Below are positions 1-11,300 of a stretch of DNA of 64,000 nucleotides, in pieces. Position 1 is the first letter of the stretch; each line of letters begins with the position of its first letter. Both the position numbers and the translations under genes were made by a program. Origin of the DNA: Cryptomeria japonica (Eukaryota; Streptophyta; Pinopsida; Cupressales; Cupressaceae); the NCBI RefSeq assembly GCF_030272615.1, contig NC_081406.1, positions 483,135,900 through 483,199,899 on the forward strand, given 5' to 3'. The notes below the pieces were generated by a model. The model made no database searches, was not told where the DNA came from, and worked only from the letters and a program-made list of their open reading frames with translations.

Positions 1-725
1 TTAGGCCCCCTCTTTGTGTTCATTGATTCCAACAGGGATAACAATGCAAAATGTTCGCATGGGCTAGCAAGAAAAAGGAGGGCTAAGGAGAATAGTGGCC
101 CCTTGTGACCCCACAGGTATAAAAATAGGAGAAACATGAAGAGACAAAGAAGGAAGGCTTCCCTGCTACCCCATGGCTAGGATAACAAGGAAAAGGTGAC
201 CCCGTGGGATTATGAAGTAAAAACAATGAAGTCCCGCCATCTTGCAGGGGAAAAAATGGTGCCTAAAGGTGGTGATGATTTGTCAACGATAGAATTTAGA
301 GAAAGATGAAAAATCAAAGGTGGCAGAAAGGATAGTGCAAGGCACTATGTCATAATTCAAAGGGATCAACGATGTAATCTCGCCCGTCCATTTGCAAATC
401 AACAATGGAATTTGAATCTCAAAGACACCAACCTATTGGACATGCACGTATAAATTAATGGCAACTTTTTTGTGAATGATTATGACAATTTTTGAAGCAT
501 AATTGCACACCTTGTGTTCAAAGAGCATTCAAGAAGTGATCGAAGAGTGAGAATAGAGCGATTCAAGGCAACCCAAAGTGTTTCCCAAAGTTGCAAATTG
601 CATCTGAAGGCATTCAAGAAACCAAGTAGTATTTGAGCCCATATATGTTTTCTTGTGAAAAGAGTTAGGTGTCAAGTAGGGGTTTCTCCTATGATAGACA
701 TAAAATTTTGCCCTAGAATTTTAAA
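1..725. other. Unassigned flank, no gene seen
   Basis: No recognisable coding region, LTR end or RNA gene is visible. The sequence is of mixed composition and ends just before a lysine/serine-rich reading frame. It is probably the remains of an old transposable element, because the frame that follows is broken, but no family can be assigned. Confidence 0.4.
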
Positions 726-1204
726 ATGGCCTCCCCAATAAAGGATAGCTCTGCTTCAGCTACCAAAAAGACCCGTGAGAAGGGAGAGGGCTCTGCTATG
801 CCAAAAATTATGCACGCTATCCCTTTAGCTATTATGCATCTGACTCCTACAATTTTGAATGAGCTCACCATAGAATAAAACCCTCCTACTATTGTTCACA
901 CCCCTCCAAGTGCTGAGTCTAACCAACCATCCCAAGAGGAATCCTCCAAGCTGAAGAGGAAGAGAGTGCCTAAAAGGGATACCGCCATTATCTCTAATGA
1001 TGAACCATCTGCTGGTGAACCCAACCCATCTTCTTAAACTAAATCCCTAGTGCCCAAGAGAAGAAGGGCTCTTGCTGAAAAATCCACCACCTCATCTTCT
1101 GCACAAGCTGCACCTATTGTTGTTGAATTGGACCCGCATGTAGTGTCCCTCCTAGACTTGAATTTTGATTTTCTTTTAGATGGACTTGTTTGGACATATG
1201 ATTG
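726..1204 (+). pseudogene. Broken Lys/Ser/Pro-rich reading frame, unknown
   Basis: A reading frame starts at the ATG at 726 and stays in one frame to 1204, interrupted only by two TAA codons (near 876 and 1035). The product is rich in S, T, P, K and E, with basic clusters such as KRKRVPKR and KRRR. Its style resembles the low-complexity tails of plant retrotransposon proteins, including the basic stretch of the long frames of elements A and B later in this window. There is no conserved domain I recognise. It could be a fragment of a retroelement accessory frame. A host gene is unlikely, given the stops and the surroundings. Confidence 0.35.
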
Positions 1205-1822
1205 ATGTTTAGATGGATACTCATGATTATATTTTATATCTTAGATAGTATAGATGATGCTAGTTCCTTTATGTGGATTTATGCTATTTGATATGACTCA
1301 TGATGTTTGGTGATTCATATGATTGAAATTGATAGGCATACTATATGATATATGGCATTTGATGGTTCTTGTGGATGTTAGCACATAGTATTTCTATGAT
1401 GGATGGATTTATATGATTCATGGATTTATATGTGTTCATTTCTCTCGTGGACTATATGACTTACAATGTTATAATGGTACTTACCCTATTTCATGATCAT
1501 GATTTTATGCGATGTTTGATATTATATTGTGCGTTTGTCTTCATGAGCGGAGACAATGTCATATCACTCATAGCGAGCATGATATGTCATCATGATTATC
1601 TATCAAATGTCTGTTTATATGATGCATTTGTATTATATATGTTGTGTTTATTGTTGGATGCAGGCTTGCAGGTACTAGATATTGACTCCACCTGGCTTCA
1701 TAGGTCTGACCGTGTCTCTATCCCAATGACAAGTTGTCAGAGATGACATGGTTTCCCTCACACACTCTAGGCTTAAGATGCATACCTTGTCAGTTTTGTC
1801 ATGATGTGAGTTGATTGATTTG
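1205..1822. other. AT-rich spacer with ATGAT-like low complexity
   Basis: This is AT-rich DNA with many scattered short ATGATT/GATGG-like words. A 108-codon open frame at 1420-1746 has low-complexity composition and no domain, so I do not call it a gene. The stretch is the immediate left flank of the nested LTR block. Confidence 0.4.
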
Positions 1823-4329
1823 TGTTGGAATGCACTGATACCGATAGTATATGTAATGCCCTGCCAGGAAACCCCTAAGGGTTTAAGTTAAAAACACTCA
1901 AATAGAGTGTAAATATTTTTTTTTTATAATAATAATAATTACGAGTGGTAATAATAAGTTACAACATTAAGATATTTTGGAGTTATCTAAAACTTAGATA
2001 ACACAGCGAAAGGCTAAATGGACCTAAGGAGTTTCCCAACGCGATTACGTACCTTACACCTAACTCAACTTGCGTCAATTGATCCAATAAGATGGATAAC
2101 TTAATTATGGGATAATGCATGAGACATGCTCATATGTATGTTCAATGAATTGACGTCTTAGAATTTTAGGAAGCGTTCATTTATTTTGGGTGGATAGGAG
2201 GCCAACACGAGGTTATTTACTCAATGTACTTTAAAACATAATTAATTTAAGATGTCCACCCATTAAGGTACAATACGACTAATATAATGAAGTTTGTTCA
2301 TTTGGGTTAAAGGTAACCACCCACAACTGATATCTTTCTTTAATATTAAAAGTATGGCTAATAAGATGAGATTCATTCATTAAGGATTAAACTACAATTA
2401 ATAGGTGAGGTTCCCTCATTAAAGTTTAAGCATAACCAAACTAAAGAGTCGTAGTTCTTTTATGGAGGATAAAATGTGAGGAGCCATAGAATTCATTCAT
2501 TGAGGTTTTAATAATGCTAATAGATGGACTAAATTCATTAAGGTGAAAATGTATTAGGAACACATGAGTTCATCCTTTAAATTAAAAAATAGTTAGCAAG
2601 ATGATATTCATCATTACAGGATTAAAATATAAGTTCATAGTGATGTTCTCCCATTAGGATTCGAATATAACTATCTTATTGCATGTCACTCTTTTTAGTT
2701 AAATGTAGTTAATATGAAGAGATACTTTTACTAAGATTAAGATATAAACAACTAAATGAATCCTTCCCTTTTCAGTTCAATTTTAGCTAATCATAAAGAA
2801 ATTCATTTATTAGGGTTATAATACGGATAACTAGTTGAGTTCACCCAATTATCAAATTAATCTGGTAAGGATTATTTGTTAAGAATAGAACAAAAATAAC
2901 TAAATAAATTCATCCAATATAGTGACATCATGATGATATTCATTTACTAGGATAAAAAGGTAAATTCCCATATGAGGTTCATCCATTAGTTTTCAATTTA
3001 GAAATCATGACATTAATCCTATCGTTGTTACCCATTCACATTCATTCAATTTACAAGCTTTATAACAAGTTAATCCAATAATGGTAACCTAGCGAGATTC
3101 TTTCCACTATTACTTCTTTTAGTTAACATTAACAAAATACTTTCCATAATCATGTTTACAATCTTTTATGACCCTAATTACTACATTTATCAAGATGACT
3201 AAATTTATGCACTCTAATTTAGCTTCATTAAATTCCCATTATACACTTACAAGATACAACCATACATGATAACTAAAAGTAAGAAATAAAAGAGACAAGG
3301 CATCGCATAACACGGATATGATCTCGGCGTTCACCCCTAAAGGGCTACATCTCCGGGTCTGCTCAACTGCAAGACCCCTCTGGCATTTAATATAGTTAGG
3401 AATACATACAATTACATGTCTTTTACATCTTTGCCACTTAAGCGAACACAACCAATATACAACAGCCACCTCAGATGATAATTACATAATGATCCCTTTT
3501 GAAGTGGATCCTACTAAATACATCAAAGCAAAAACAAGGATTTCTTAATTGTCGGTACCCTAAATGGAGACTTGACCGACTATGACCAGACAAAAGCAAC
3601 CAGACGACAGGGACCCAACATACCTATCAAGGACGTGCTATTATTATAGACATAACGATTACCAAAATATTAAGCCATGCTCAAGCATTAATGGGTAAAT
3701 ACAACATTTTCTGAAGTTGGCTTAAACATCTAAACAGATTATTTAATCCTTAGATAAACACCAATGACAAGTTGGTTTTACAAAAATAATCTAGCCCCTT
3801 CTCTAACTACACAAAAATTACCCTTTTACTATATAAGAACAAAATACATTAAGAGTGAATAAAGAAATGGGAAAATCATTTCCGAGCTAAATTAAGCTTC
3901 TATTGCATACATTTAAAATTTAAAGACTAACACCACCATTCGATTTACTCATTAGCATCTAAATGAGAGTCCCAATATTTTCCCACTTAAATGAAATAAA
4001 AACTAAATACACATTTCAACATTTGTAATTATAATGAAAGTCATTGCTAAATTGAATTCCAAAAATCAATATTAATAATATATGCTAAATAGATATTATC
4101 TATATTAGCATATATTTTTATATATATATTTATCCTCTTTTTTTTATTTATTTAAAACATTACTTACTAAAATAAAAGTTTCAACTCACATTTATAATAT
4201 AAAATATTACTAATAATAAATTTATATTACTAAGCATTTTCCCTTTTTTTTTTTATACTAAGCAAACTCCATAATCAAGTTTTAACTTTAAGTAAAATAC
4301 TAAATAAATTAAAAAAAAAGCAATTAAAA

Positions 4330-4625
4330 ATTAGAGGGCGGCCAAACCCTAGGTGGCGAAACCCTAGGGTGGCCGTGCCCTAGCCGAAGAGGTTGCGGCC
4401 TCCACGGAGGACGCAGGCCCCTCAACCTCCACCTATAGTGGAGATGAGGGTACTGCGGCCGCCGTGGGGGTCGCAGGCCCTTCGGCTCCCCACACAGTGG
4501 CGTCGGGAGGAGCTGCGGCCTCCATGGGAGACGTAGTCCCCTCCGGCCCCCACTGTGTGTGGGAACTGGGAGGAGCTGCGGCGGCGCCGTGGGGAGGGGC
4601 GGGTTGAGCTTCGGCTCCCCCCCTG
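4330..4625. repeat. GC-rich degenerate tandem repeat inside the solo LTR
   Basis: A sharply GC-rich island lies in otherwise AT-rich LTR DNA. It holds about four degenerate units of roughly 60 bp, each with a GCTGCGGCC-like start, a GTGG/GGAG core and a CAGGCCC-like end. A reverse frame across it (4324-4635) gives only Pro/Arg/Leu repeats. It is bounded on the right by homopolymer C and T runs (about 4646-4680). It could be a CpG-rich promoter part of the LTR or captured sequence; nothing here decides between them. Confidence 0.6.
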
Positions 4626-5455
4626 AAAACCCCAATTTTAATTTCCCCCCCCCCTTTTTTTTTTGGTTTATTTTTTTTTTGTATACATTTTTTGATACAG
4701 TCTAGTTTCGATTTTTAAAATTTTTTTTTTTGAGTAAAACTAAACGGAATGATAAAAAAAAATGTAAAAAACCCCATACCCCTTTTTTTTCACAGTCACA
4801 AATATTTTCCAGTTTGTTCAATACAACTGTATGGGAAATTATTTTCTCAGCTAGTCTAAAACACAGAATCCATTAAAACCAAATTTTTTTTGAGCAAAGA
4901 ACAACCCATTTTTCCAAAACTGAAATCTATAGTTTAACAACAATCATGGAGATTTGGAGTAAGAAATCTTCAAGAACCAATTTCAGAGATATACCCAAAA
5001 TTTTAAAAGGAAACAAAGGTGCATTCGAATCCTACCTTTATTGCATTTCCGGTCAAGACTTCGAAGACAAGCTCCAACCCCCTGCAAGAAAATCTCCATT
5101 TCCTCCCTTCTTTTCTTCCCCTTTCTTTTTCCCCCCAAAAAACAAAACAAAACGAAGAACCCCCAAAAATATTTCAAAAACTGGGTTAAAACTGAGAAAC
5201 CCCCTTTTTTGACCTAATTTTCAATTTCAAATTTAGGCATTTATTTTTAAAATAAAAGAAAATGAGAATGGAAATCATTCCTTTCCACTATTTAATACAT
5301 CTTATTCGCTTTTCTAATTAATATTAAAATGCCTCTATTTCTTATTTAATTCTAATTTTAATTTCTCCATATTACTTTAGCCAACATTTATATTTTGAAC
5401 TATTAACAAGGGTAAGGTATTTAAATTAATTTAAATTTCCAAAAATCAATCCTTT

Positions 5456-7113
5456 TGTAGCGTCGTAAATTGCACGCACTTGCTAAAGCAGTACAATTTC
5501 ACACCTAGTTTAGCACCCGCCTTGGCGCGGTTTGCATTTTGCATTGCATTTCCCCTTTAGCACTTAATTAATCAAATTAATTAGGTCTAAGGTCCTATTT
5601 CATCATCCTTCACATCATAAAGTCGGGGCCCTTTCATTAAAGTGTGCCCCTTTTCATGTTATTCCTCTAATACATCATCTAATAAAAAACCCTAATTAAG
5701 TCCTATTTTGAACTTGGGGGCTTGATTTCGGGGGTCAAAACATCTCAAAATCACCTGTAACTTCGGGATTCTCTCTAAAATCATCATATTTGATGGCCCT
5801 GAAAATTTGGTGAAAAGTTGTCGGGACCATGGCGCCCGGAGTGCACATGGTCCCGGAAATTTTTCCCAAAATTTTAGGAGCGCGATCCAATCATAAAATA
5901 AAGCTTAACCCCAAGAAATTGGCAGGAGATTCAATCTCTAAGTCGGCCTAGAGTTGAAATTACGACCTAGGGTTCATACATAAGAGCTCTCTTTCTTCAT
6001 TTGAAAGGATCCGAATTTTGTTTTCAGGAACCTCATATGTAGCGAAAGAGCAGATCTTTGAAGACTTCAACAACATTCAACATCCCTCTATCAAGAATTT
6101 ATCAATTCCATTCATCCATTTAGGGCTTGGAAGACATTGAAGAACAATAGGAGATTACTGACTGAAGATTGGCTTGTACCCCTCCCTTGGGGGCTGGGTA
6201 TGATTTCATGTTGTTTTCATGTCTTTGCATAAGCTTCAATATCTCATTTATTCATGCTTTAGATCACTTTGCATCTTGATTTAGAGTATTTGCATTATCA
6301 TTTACAAGCAATTAGGGTTTACTTTCTAGGTTGCTCTAGTTTGCTTACTTGCATTTTAGATCTTGCACACACACAAGGTCTGCACACACATTAATTTTAC
6401 AATACAACTTGGCTATCCGTGGAGGTGGAAATCACTGAAGCGGGGGTTTGACTAAGGCAAAACCCTATATAGCCGCCCAAACACCTTTTTCAGATACAAG
6501 TGCAGGTTTCGGGACTCGGACGACGCCGCAGGTTGCAGATCCGGGAAAAGCAGGTCGAGACAGCACTCTACACCAAATTGCAGAGCCAAAGACTAGGACA
6601 AGGGCGTGGGGTGCCTTGGTCCTGCCAGGACAGGGGCGCTGGGCGCCCTGGTCCCTGGGACAGAGGCGCTGGGCGCCTTGGTCCCCCTGATAGACAGCAT
6701 TTCTGACAATTTTCCAGAGTGCAAAACAACAGTTTCAGGTGCAGTTTCCGAGACAGAATCAGGATAGCGGTGCCCGCGCCCCCATCCCGAACATTTCCAA
6801 TCAGATTTTGACTCCGGGTATGCATTTGCATTCTTGTTTTATCCTTGTGTTTATAGCTTTCCATTGTTTAAGTTCAATTCTGCAATCTTGTTATTAGTTC
6901 ATACTTGCATTTTAGGGTTAGGAATTGAACTTGCATAATTTTACCTTTCAGTTACAACAAAGGAATAGAAATCCTAATAGGTAGCCCGTGGCTCTCTCTT
7001 TCACAAAAAGATGTAGCCAATTGTGTGATACCTCTAGGCTCTTTCGTATTCCGTAATGTGTCAAAAGGTAGGGTTAGGGCATGATAACCTAGTCTCGCTT
7101 TTTCTCCCACACA
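5456..7113 (+). repeat. Tat-1 5' LTR
   Basis: It begins TGTAGCGTCG and ends CTCCCACACA. A GC-rich stretch at about 6600-6690 repeats a GGCGCTGGGCGCC..GGTCCC motif, and 5820-5856 holds GGGACCATGG and CATGGTCCC in inverted arrangement. These motifs reappear in the array next to the antisense gene. The short open frames inside (for example at 6448-6690) also occur in the other LTR and are not genes. Confidence 0.93.
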
Positions 7114-7116
7114 TTT

Positions 7117-7134
7117 TGGTGAACCCGACGTGAA
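7117..7134 (+). promoter_or_regulatory. Tat-1 primer binding site
   Basis: TGGTGAACCCGACGTGAA begins 3 nt after the 5' LTR. It starts with TGG as expected for pairing to a tRNA 3' CCA, and is nearly identical to the Tat-2 site. I did not identify the primer tRNA. Confidence 0.7.
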
Positions 7135-7286
7135 TCTATCATTGCTTCCTCTTGCATTGCATTTGTTAGATCTAGATCTAGATTTAGTGTGTTTTCATTT
7201 CATTTTCATTAAAAAGAAAAAAAAAAAAAAAAAGAGTGTGTTTCTTTGCATTGTGTGTTTAAATTTCATGCAACTTTTATTTCAAA

Positions 7287-8314
7287 ATGTCAGACTTTTA
7301 TTTGCAAAATGTTCATGCTTATGATGATTATTATGAGTATAGCCAAGATGAATTAGATGAAGCTTTAGATGAGTTTTTGAACCCTAAAGATGCCAAACCT
7401 TCATTTTACCAAAAACTCATAAACCTTGTTACTATGCCATTTCGTTGTGATGAGAAAGATAAGTTGAATGATTCTCTCAAGGGTACATTCCTATCAACTC
7501 TTCCACTAAATCTAGTAACATGGTTGTTTTCAACAATCCCCTCTATGAAGAGATATCTCCTTTTGAACCAAAAGATAAACCTTTTGATAGCTATGATCAT
7601 ACTTTGTTGGATGATGCTCTTGATAACTTTGTGGATTTATCAAAATCTTTAAACAAGAACAAGACTTCTAAATTGGTTAACATGATAAACTTGAATGAGC
7701 ATAAAAAGCCTCTCTTTGAAGTCCAAGGTGCTTATCCTTCTCCCACCTTTCAAGTTCCTAAATCACCTCTCCTTACTGTCAAAGGAGGGTATGATCATGA
7801 TTCCTTTTGTACTCCGAATAAACCAATCATCACTGTGCAAGGAAGAAAACCTATAAGTCCTTATAGTTATGCCAAGCAAATAAATAGAGAGAGTTATCAT
7901 GCGGTTGCCCATACTTATCATACCAGAAATAATAGGCAGCCTAGTCCTCCTCCTATTATTCCAGTTTCCCTTCCGAATCCTCAACCAATTCTTCCGCAAG
8001 CTCCACATATTTCACAAGTTCTTAGTAAGGAATATGATCTCATAGAACAACTTAAAGTTACCCCTGCTAAGATATCCCTTTGGGATTTGATTCAAACTTC
8101 TTCCGCTCATCATGGAATGTTACAAGATGCCTTGAAAGATTTGAATGTTCCTCCACCAAATACATCTAGTAATATAGTGTCTTTGGTTAACTCTGTGATG
8201 AATCCTAAAGCTCAAATTGTGTTTACCCAAGATGAGTTGCCTACTAGTGAAATTCAACATCAATATGATCCCTTGATGATTGTGGTTATCATGAAAGACA
8301 CTGCTATAAGATGA
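7287..8314 (+). pseudogene. Tat-1 Gag-like N-terminal region, capsid missing, broken
   Basis: An ATG at 7287 opens an acidic start (DELDEALDEFL). The frame then shifts by one near 7480 into the frame that runs from 7490 to the TGA at 8312-8314 and onward into pol. The region carries three spaced copies of a V(Q/K)G-type peptide (LFEVQGAY, LLTVKGGY, IITVQGRK). Its last 100 residues align with the Tat-2 segment just before the protease (KVTPAKISLWDL versus KTPAQISILEL). The retrotransposon Gag capsid domain and CHHC knuckle seen in Tat-2 are absent. The TGA lies where an arginine CGA would fit, directly before the protease site, and is probably a CpG transition. Confidence 0.75.
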
Positions 8315-8344
8315 ACACTAGTAGATAATGGCTCTGGTCTTAAT

Positions 8345-11300
8345 GTGTGTCGCATTAATCTTTTGCATAAAATGAATGTGGATACATCCCTCATTGAGCC
8401 TGACTCTTGTCCCATTCGAGGCTTTGACAATGTAGCTAAGACTTCATTAGGTATTATCACCTTACCCCTCACAGTGGGGCCTGTTACTTTACCTACTCCT
8501 ATCCATGTTATGTCGGGAAATTTAACATACAACTTGTTATTAGGGAGGCCTTGGATTCACAGTATGCAAGCTGTCCCCTCTACATTGCATAGACAAGTTA
8601 AATTTATTTATAACAATAAGACATATACCTTGATAGGTGATACTAATTTCCAAGCTTGTTTACAAACATCTACTTCCAAAGGGGGTTCTTCTAAGCCGCC
8701 CTCATCTAGTGATGACTCTTTAAACAAGATACCTATTGATGAATCCTCGCTCTCTGATGATCAAAATTCTTTGGATGAGTCTAGAGCTCCTGAAGAAGAC
8801 TCTTCTCGACTTGAAACTACACATGAGAAGGATTTTGATCCTGAGAAGGTTCTCGCAGATGACGATTGGGGATCCCTTGATTTTAATCCCACCTTTGTAG
8901 GTGAATATAAGGTTCCTTCTAGAGAGCTTAAAGTTGAAAAGAAGGAAGAAGCTAAAAATCAATCAACATTACCTGAGCCTATGAGCAATAATTTTGTGGC
9001 CGCTTCTCAAACTTCTTCTCCTCACACCTCTAATTCTGAAGAGTTTGACTCTTTGTCTTATGAAAAATTGCCTTCTCTTTCTGAAATGGCTGATCGTTAT
9101 GGTCATGGTTTTCGCATTTTTGCTAAGCATGGGTATCATGGAAATGGTTGTGGCGCTCACGAACAAGGGATAAAAGTTCCTCTAGAGAATAATCTTCACA
9201 ATTATGCCTTTGGACTTGGCTATAATCCCTGCAAGCGCACTAAAGCTTCTAAGAGACCATGTATTAGTGTTAATGCTATTTCTACATCTCTATCAATGCA
9301 ACACCTCAAGTATATTGATGAGGATCCTTCGTGTGCCTGTGCTTTGGATGTTTTTCCTACCAATGATGCTTTAGCTGAGTTTTTAGGAGCATATGATACT
9401 CTTCCTCGTTATCATCACAATAGGGGACTCCCTTATTGTTTGAACACTGAAGCCTATTTTGGAAAAGAGATTGATAATGATGAGATTGTGAAAGAATTCC
9501 CTCAGTTAAAGGATACTCCTCAACAAAGTAATCTTCTCATAAGTGACACCACTGATGTTAAGATGGATCCTTGCAATGAAGAAAAAGTTATTAAAATTGG
9601 AAAATGTTTGGATGAAGAGGAACAAAAACAATATGAAGATTTATTGCATGAATTCCCCGAGATCTTTGCTTGGACATACTCTGACATACCTGGTATAGAT
9701 CCTATGATTGTTACTCATAACATTGTCTTAGTTCCTGATGCTAAGCCCCTGAAACAAAAGATTCAAAAAATGAATCCTAAGGTGGCTCTGCTTGTTAAGG
9801 CTGAGATTGAAAAGTTATTGGAGGCTGGATTTATCCGCCCTATTGATTATTCCCCGCGGATTTCAAATATTGTCGCTGTGGCTAAACCAGATAATAAAAT
9901 AAGAATGTGTACCGATTTCCAAGATTTAAATAAGGCTTCTTTAAAAGATGATTTCCCTCTTCCAAACATTGATATGATAGTTGATTCTACGGCAGGACAT
10001 GCCTTGTTATCCTTCATGGATGGTTTTTCAGGATACAATCAAATTTACATTAACCCTCAAGATCAATTCAAAACTGCTTTCACCACTCCTTGGGGTACGT
10101 TTTGTTGGATAATGATGCCTTTTGGACTTAAAAATGCCGGTGCAACTTATCAACGAGCGATGACCCTTATCTTTCATGATTATATGCATAAGATTTTAAA
10201 GGATTATGTTGATGATGTTTTGGCCAAATCCATTCTCCGCATAGATCATATTAAAATCCTTCGTCAAATCTTTGAAAGAATTCTTAAATATCACATGCGC
10301 TTGAATCCCCGAAAATGTGTTTTTGGTGTGGATTGTGGAAAACTATTAGGATTCATAGTTTCGCATCGTGGGATTGAGGTGGATACTAAGAAAATAGATG
10401 CTATTGTCAACATGCCACCTCCTAGAAATGTGTCTCAACTCAAAAGCTTACAAGGAAAGATTCAAGCTATTCGTAGGTTTGTATCTCAACTTGCGGATCA
10501 CACTTTTCCTTTTACTCAGCTTCTCAAAAAGAATATCACTTTTCAATGGAATGAAGATTGTCAGCAAGCATTTAAAGATTTAAAAGTGAATCTGGCTAAT
10601 CCTCCTATCCTTCGACCGGCCGAACCTTCTCAACCCTTCCATCTTTATACAACTGCTTCCTCTCATGCTCTTGTAGCATTATTGGCACAACATGATAAAG
10701 ATGGTAAGGAGTGTCCGGTTTATTATATAAGTCGTACCTTACTCGATTATGAGACCCGATATTTTGTGATAGAAAGACAATGCTTGGCCTTGGTGTTTGC
10801 GACTCAGAAATTGAGACATTATCTCTTAAATTCAGAAGTCCACGTCATGGTAAAGTTTGATCCTTTGAAGCATCTTTTCTCTAAAACTGATTTATCAGGA
10901 TTCCTAGCTAAGTGGGTTATCATGTTAACTGAATTTGAGCTTAAATTTGTTTCACAAAGAGCAATTAAAGGGCAAGCATTGACCGATCACCTAGTGGAGG
11001 CCCCTTCACCTTTCTCCTTCCCTAACCCTAAGTCTTTTCCTGACGACTTCATTCTTTGTACAGAGAAAGATGAAACTTGGGAGTTATACTTTGATGGCTC
11101 TAAGTGTCGTACAAGATCGGGGGCAGGTGTTGTTCTGATTTCTCCTACAAAGAAGTCTATTCCCTTATCTTATCGTCTCAATTTCCTATGTACCAATAAC
11201 ATTGCTGAGTATGAGGCTCTTATAGCAGGAATAAAGGCAGCCTTAGCTCTGAATATAAAACACATACATATTTTTGGAGATTCTCAATTGATTATAAGAC

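Noticed and set aside
4324-4635. 103-codon - strand frame rich in Pro and Arg
   Set aside because: A product of the GC-rich tandem repeat; no domain and no gene context.
8345-8347. ATG 8345 as the natural start of Tat-1 Pol
   Set aside because: The protease motif begins upstream of it and the same frame is open back to the TGA at 8312; a Gag-Pol fusion start is more likely.
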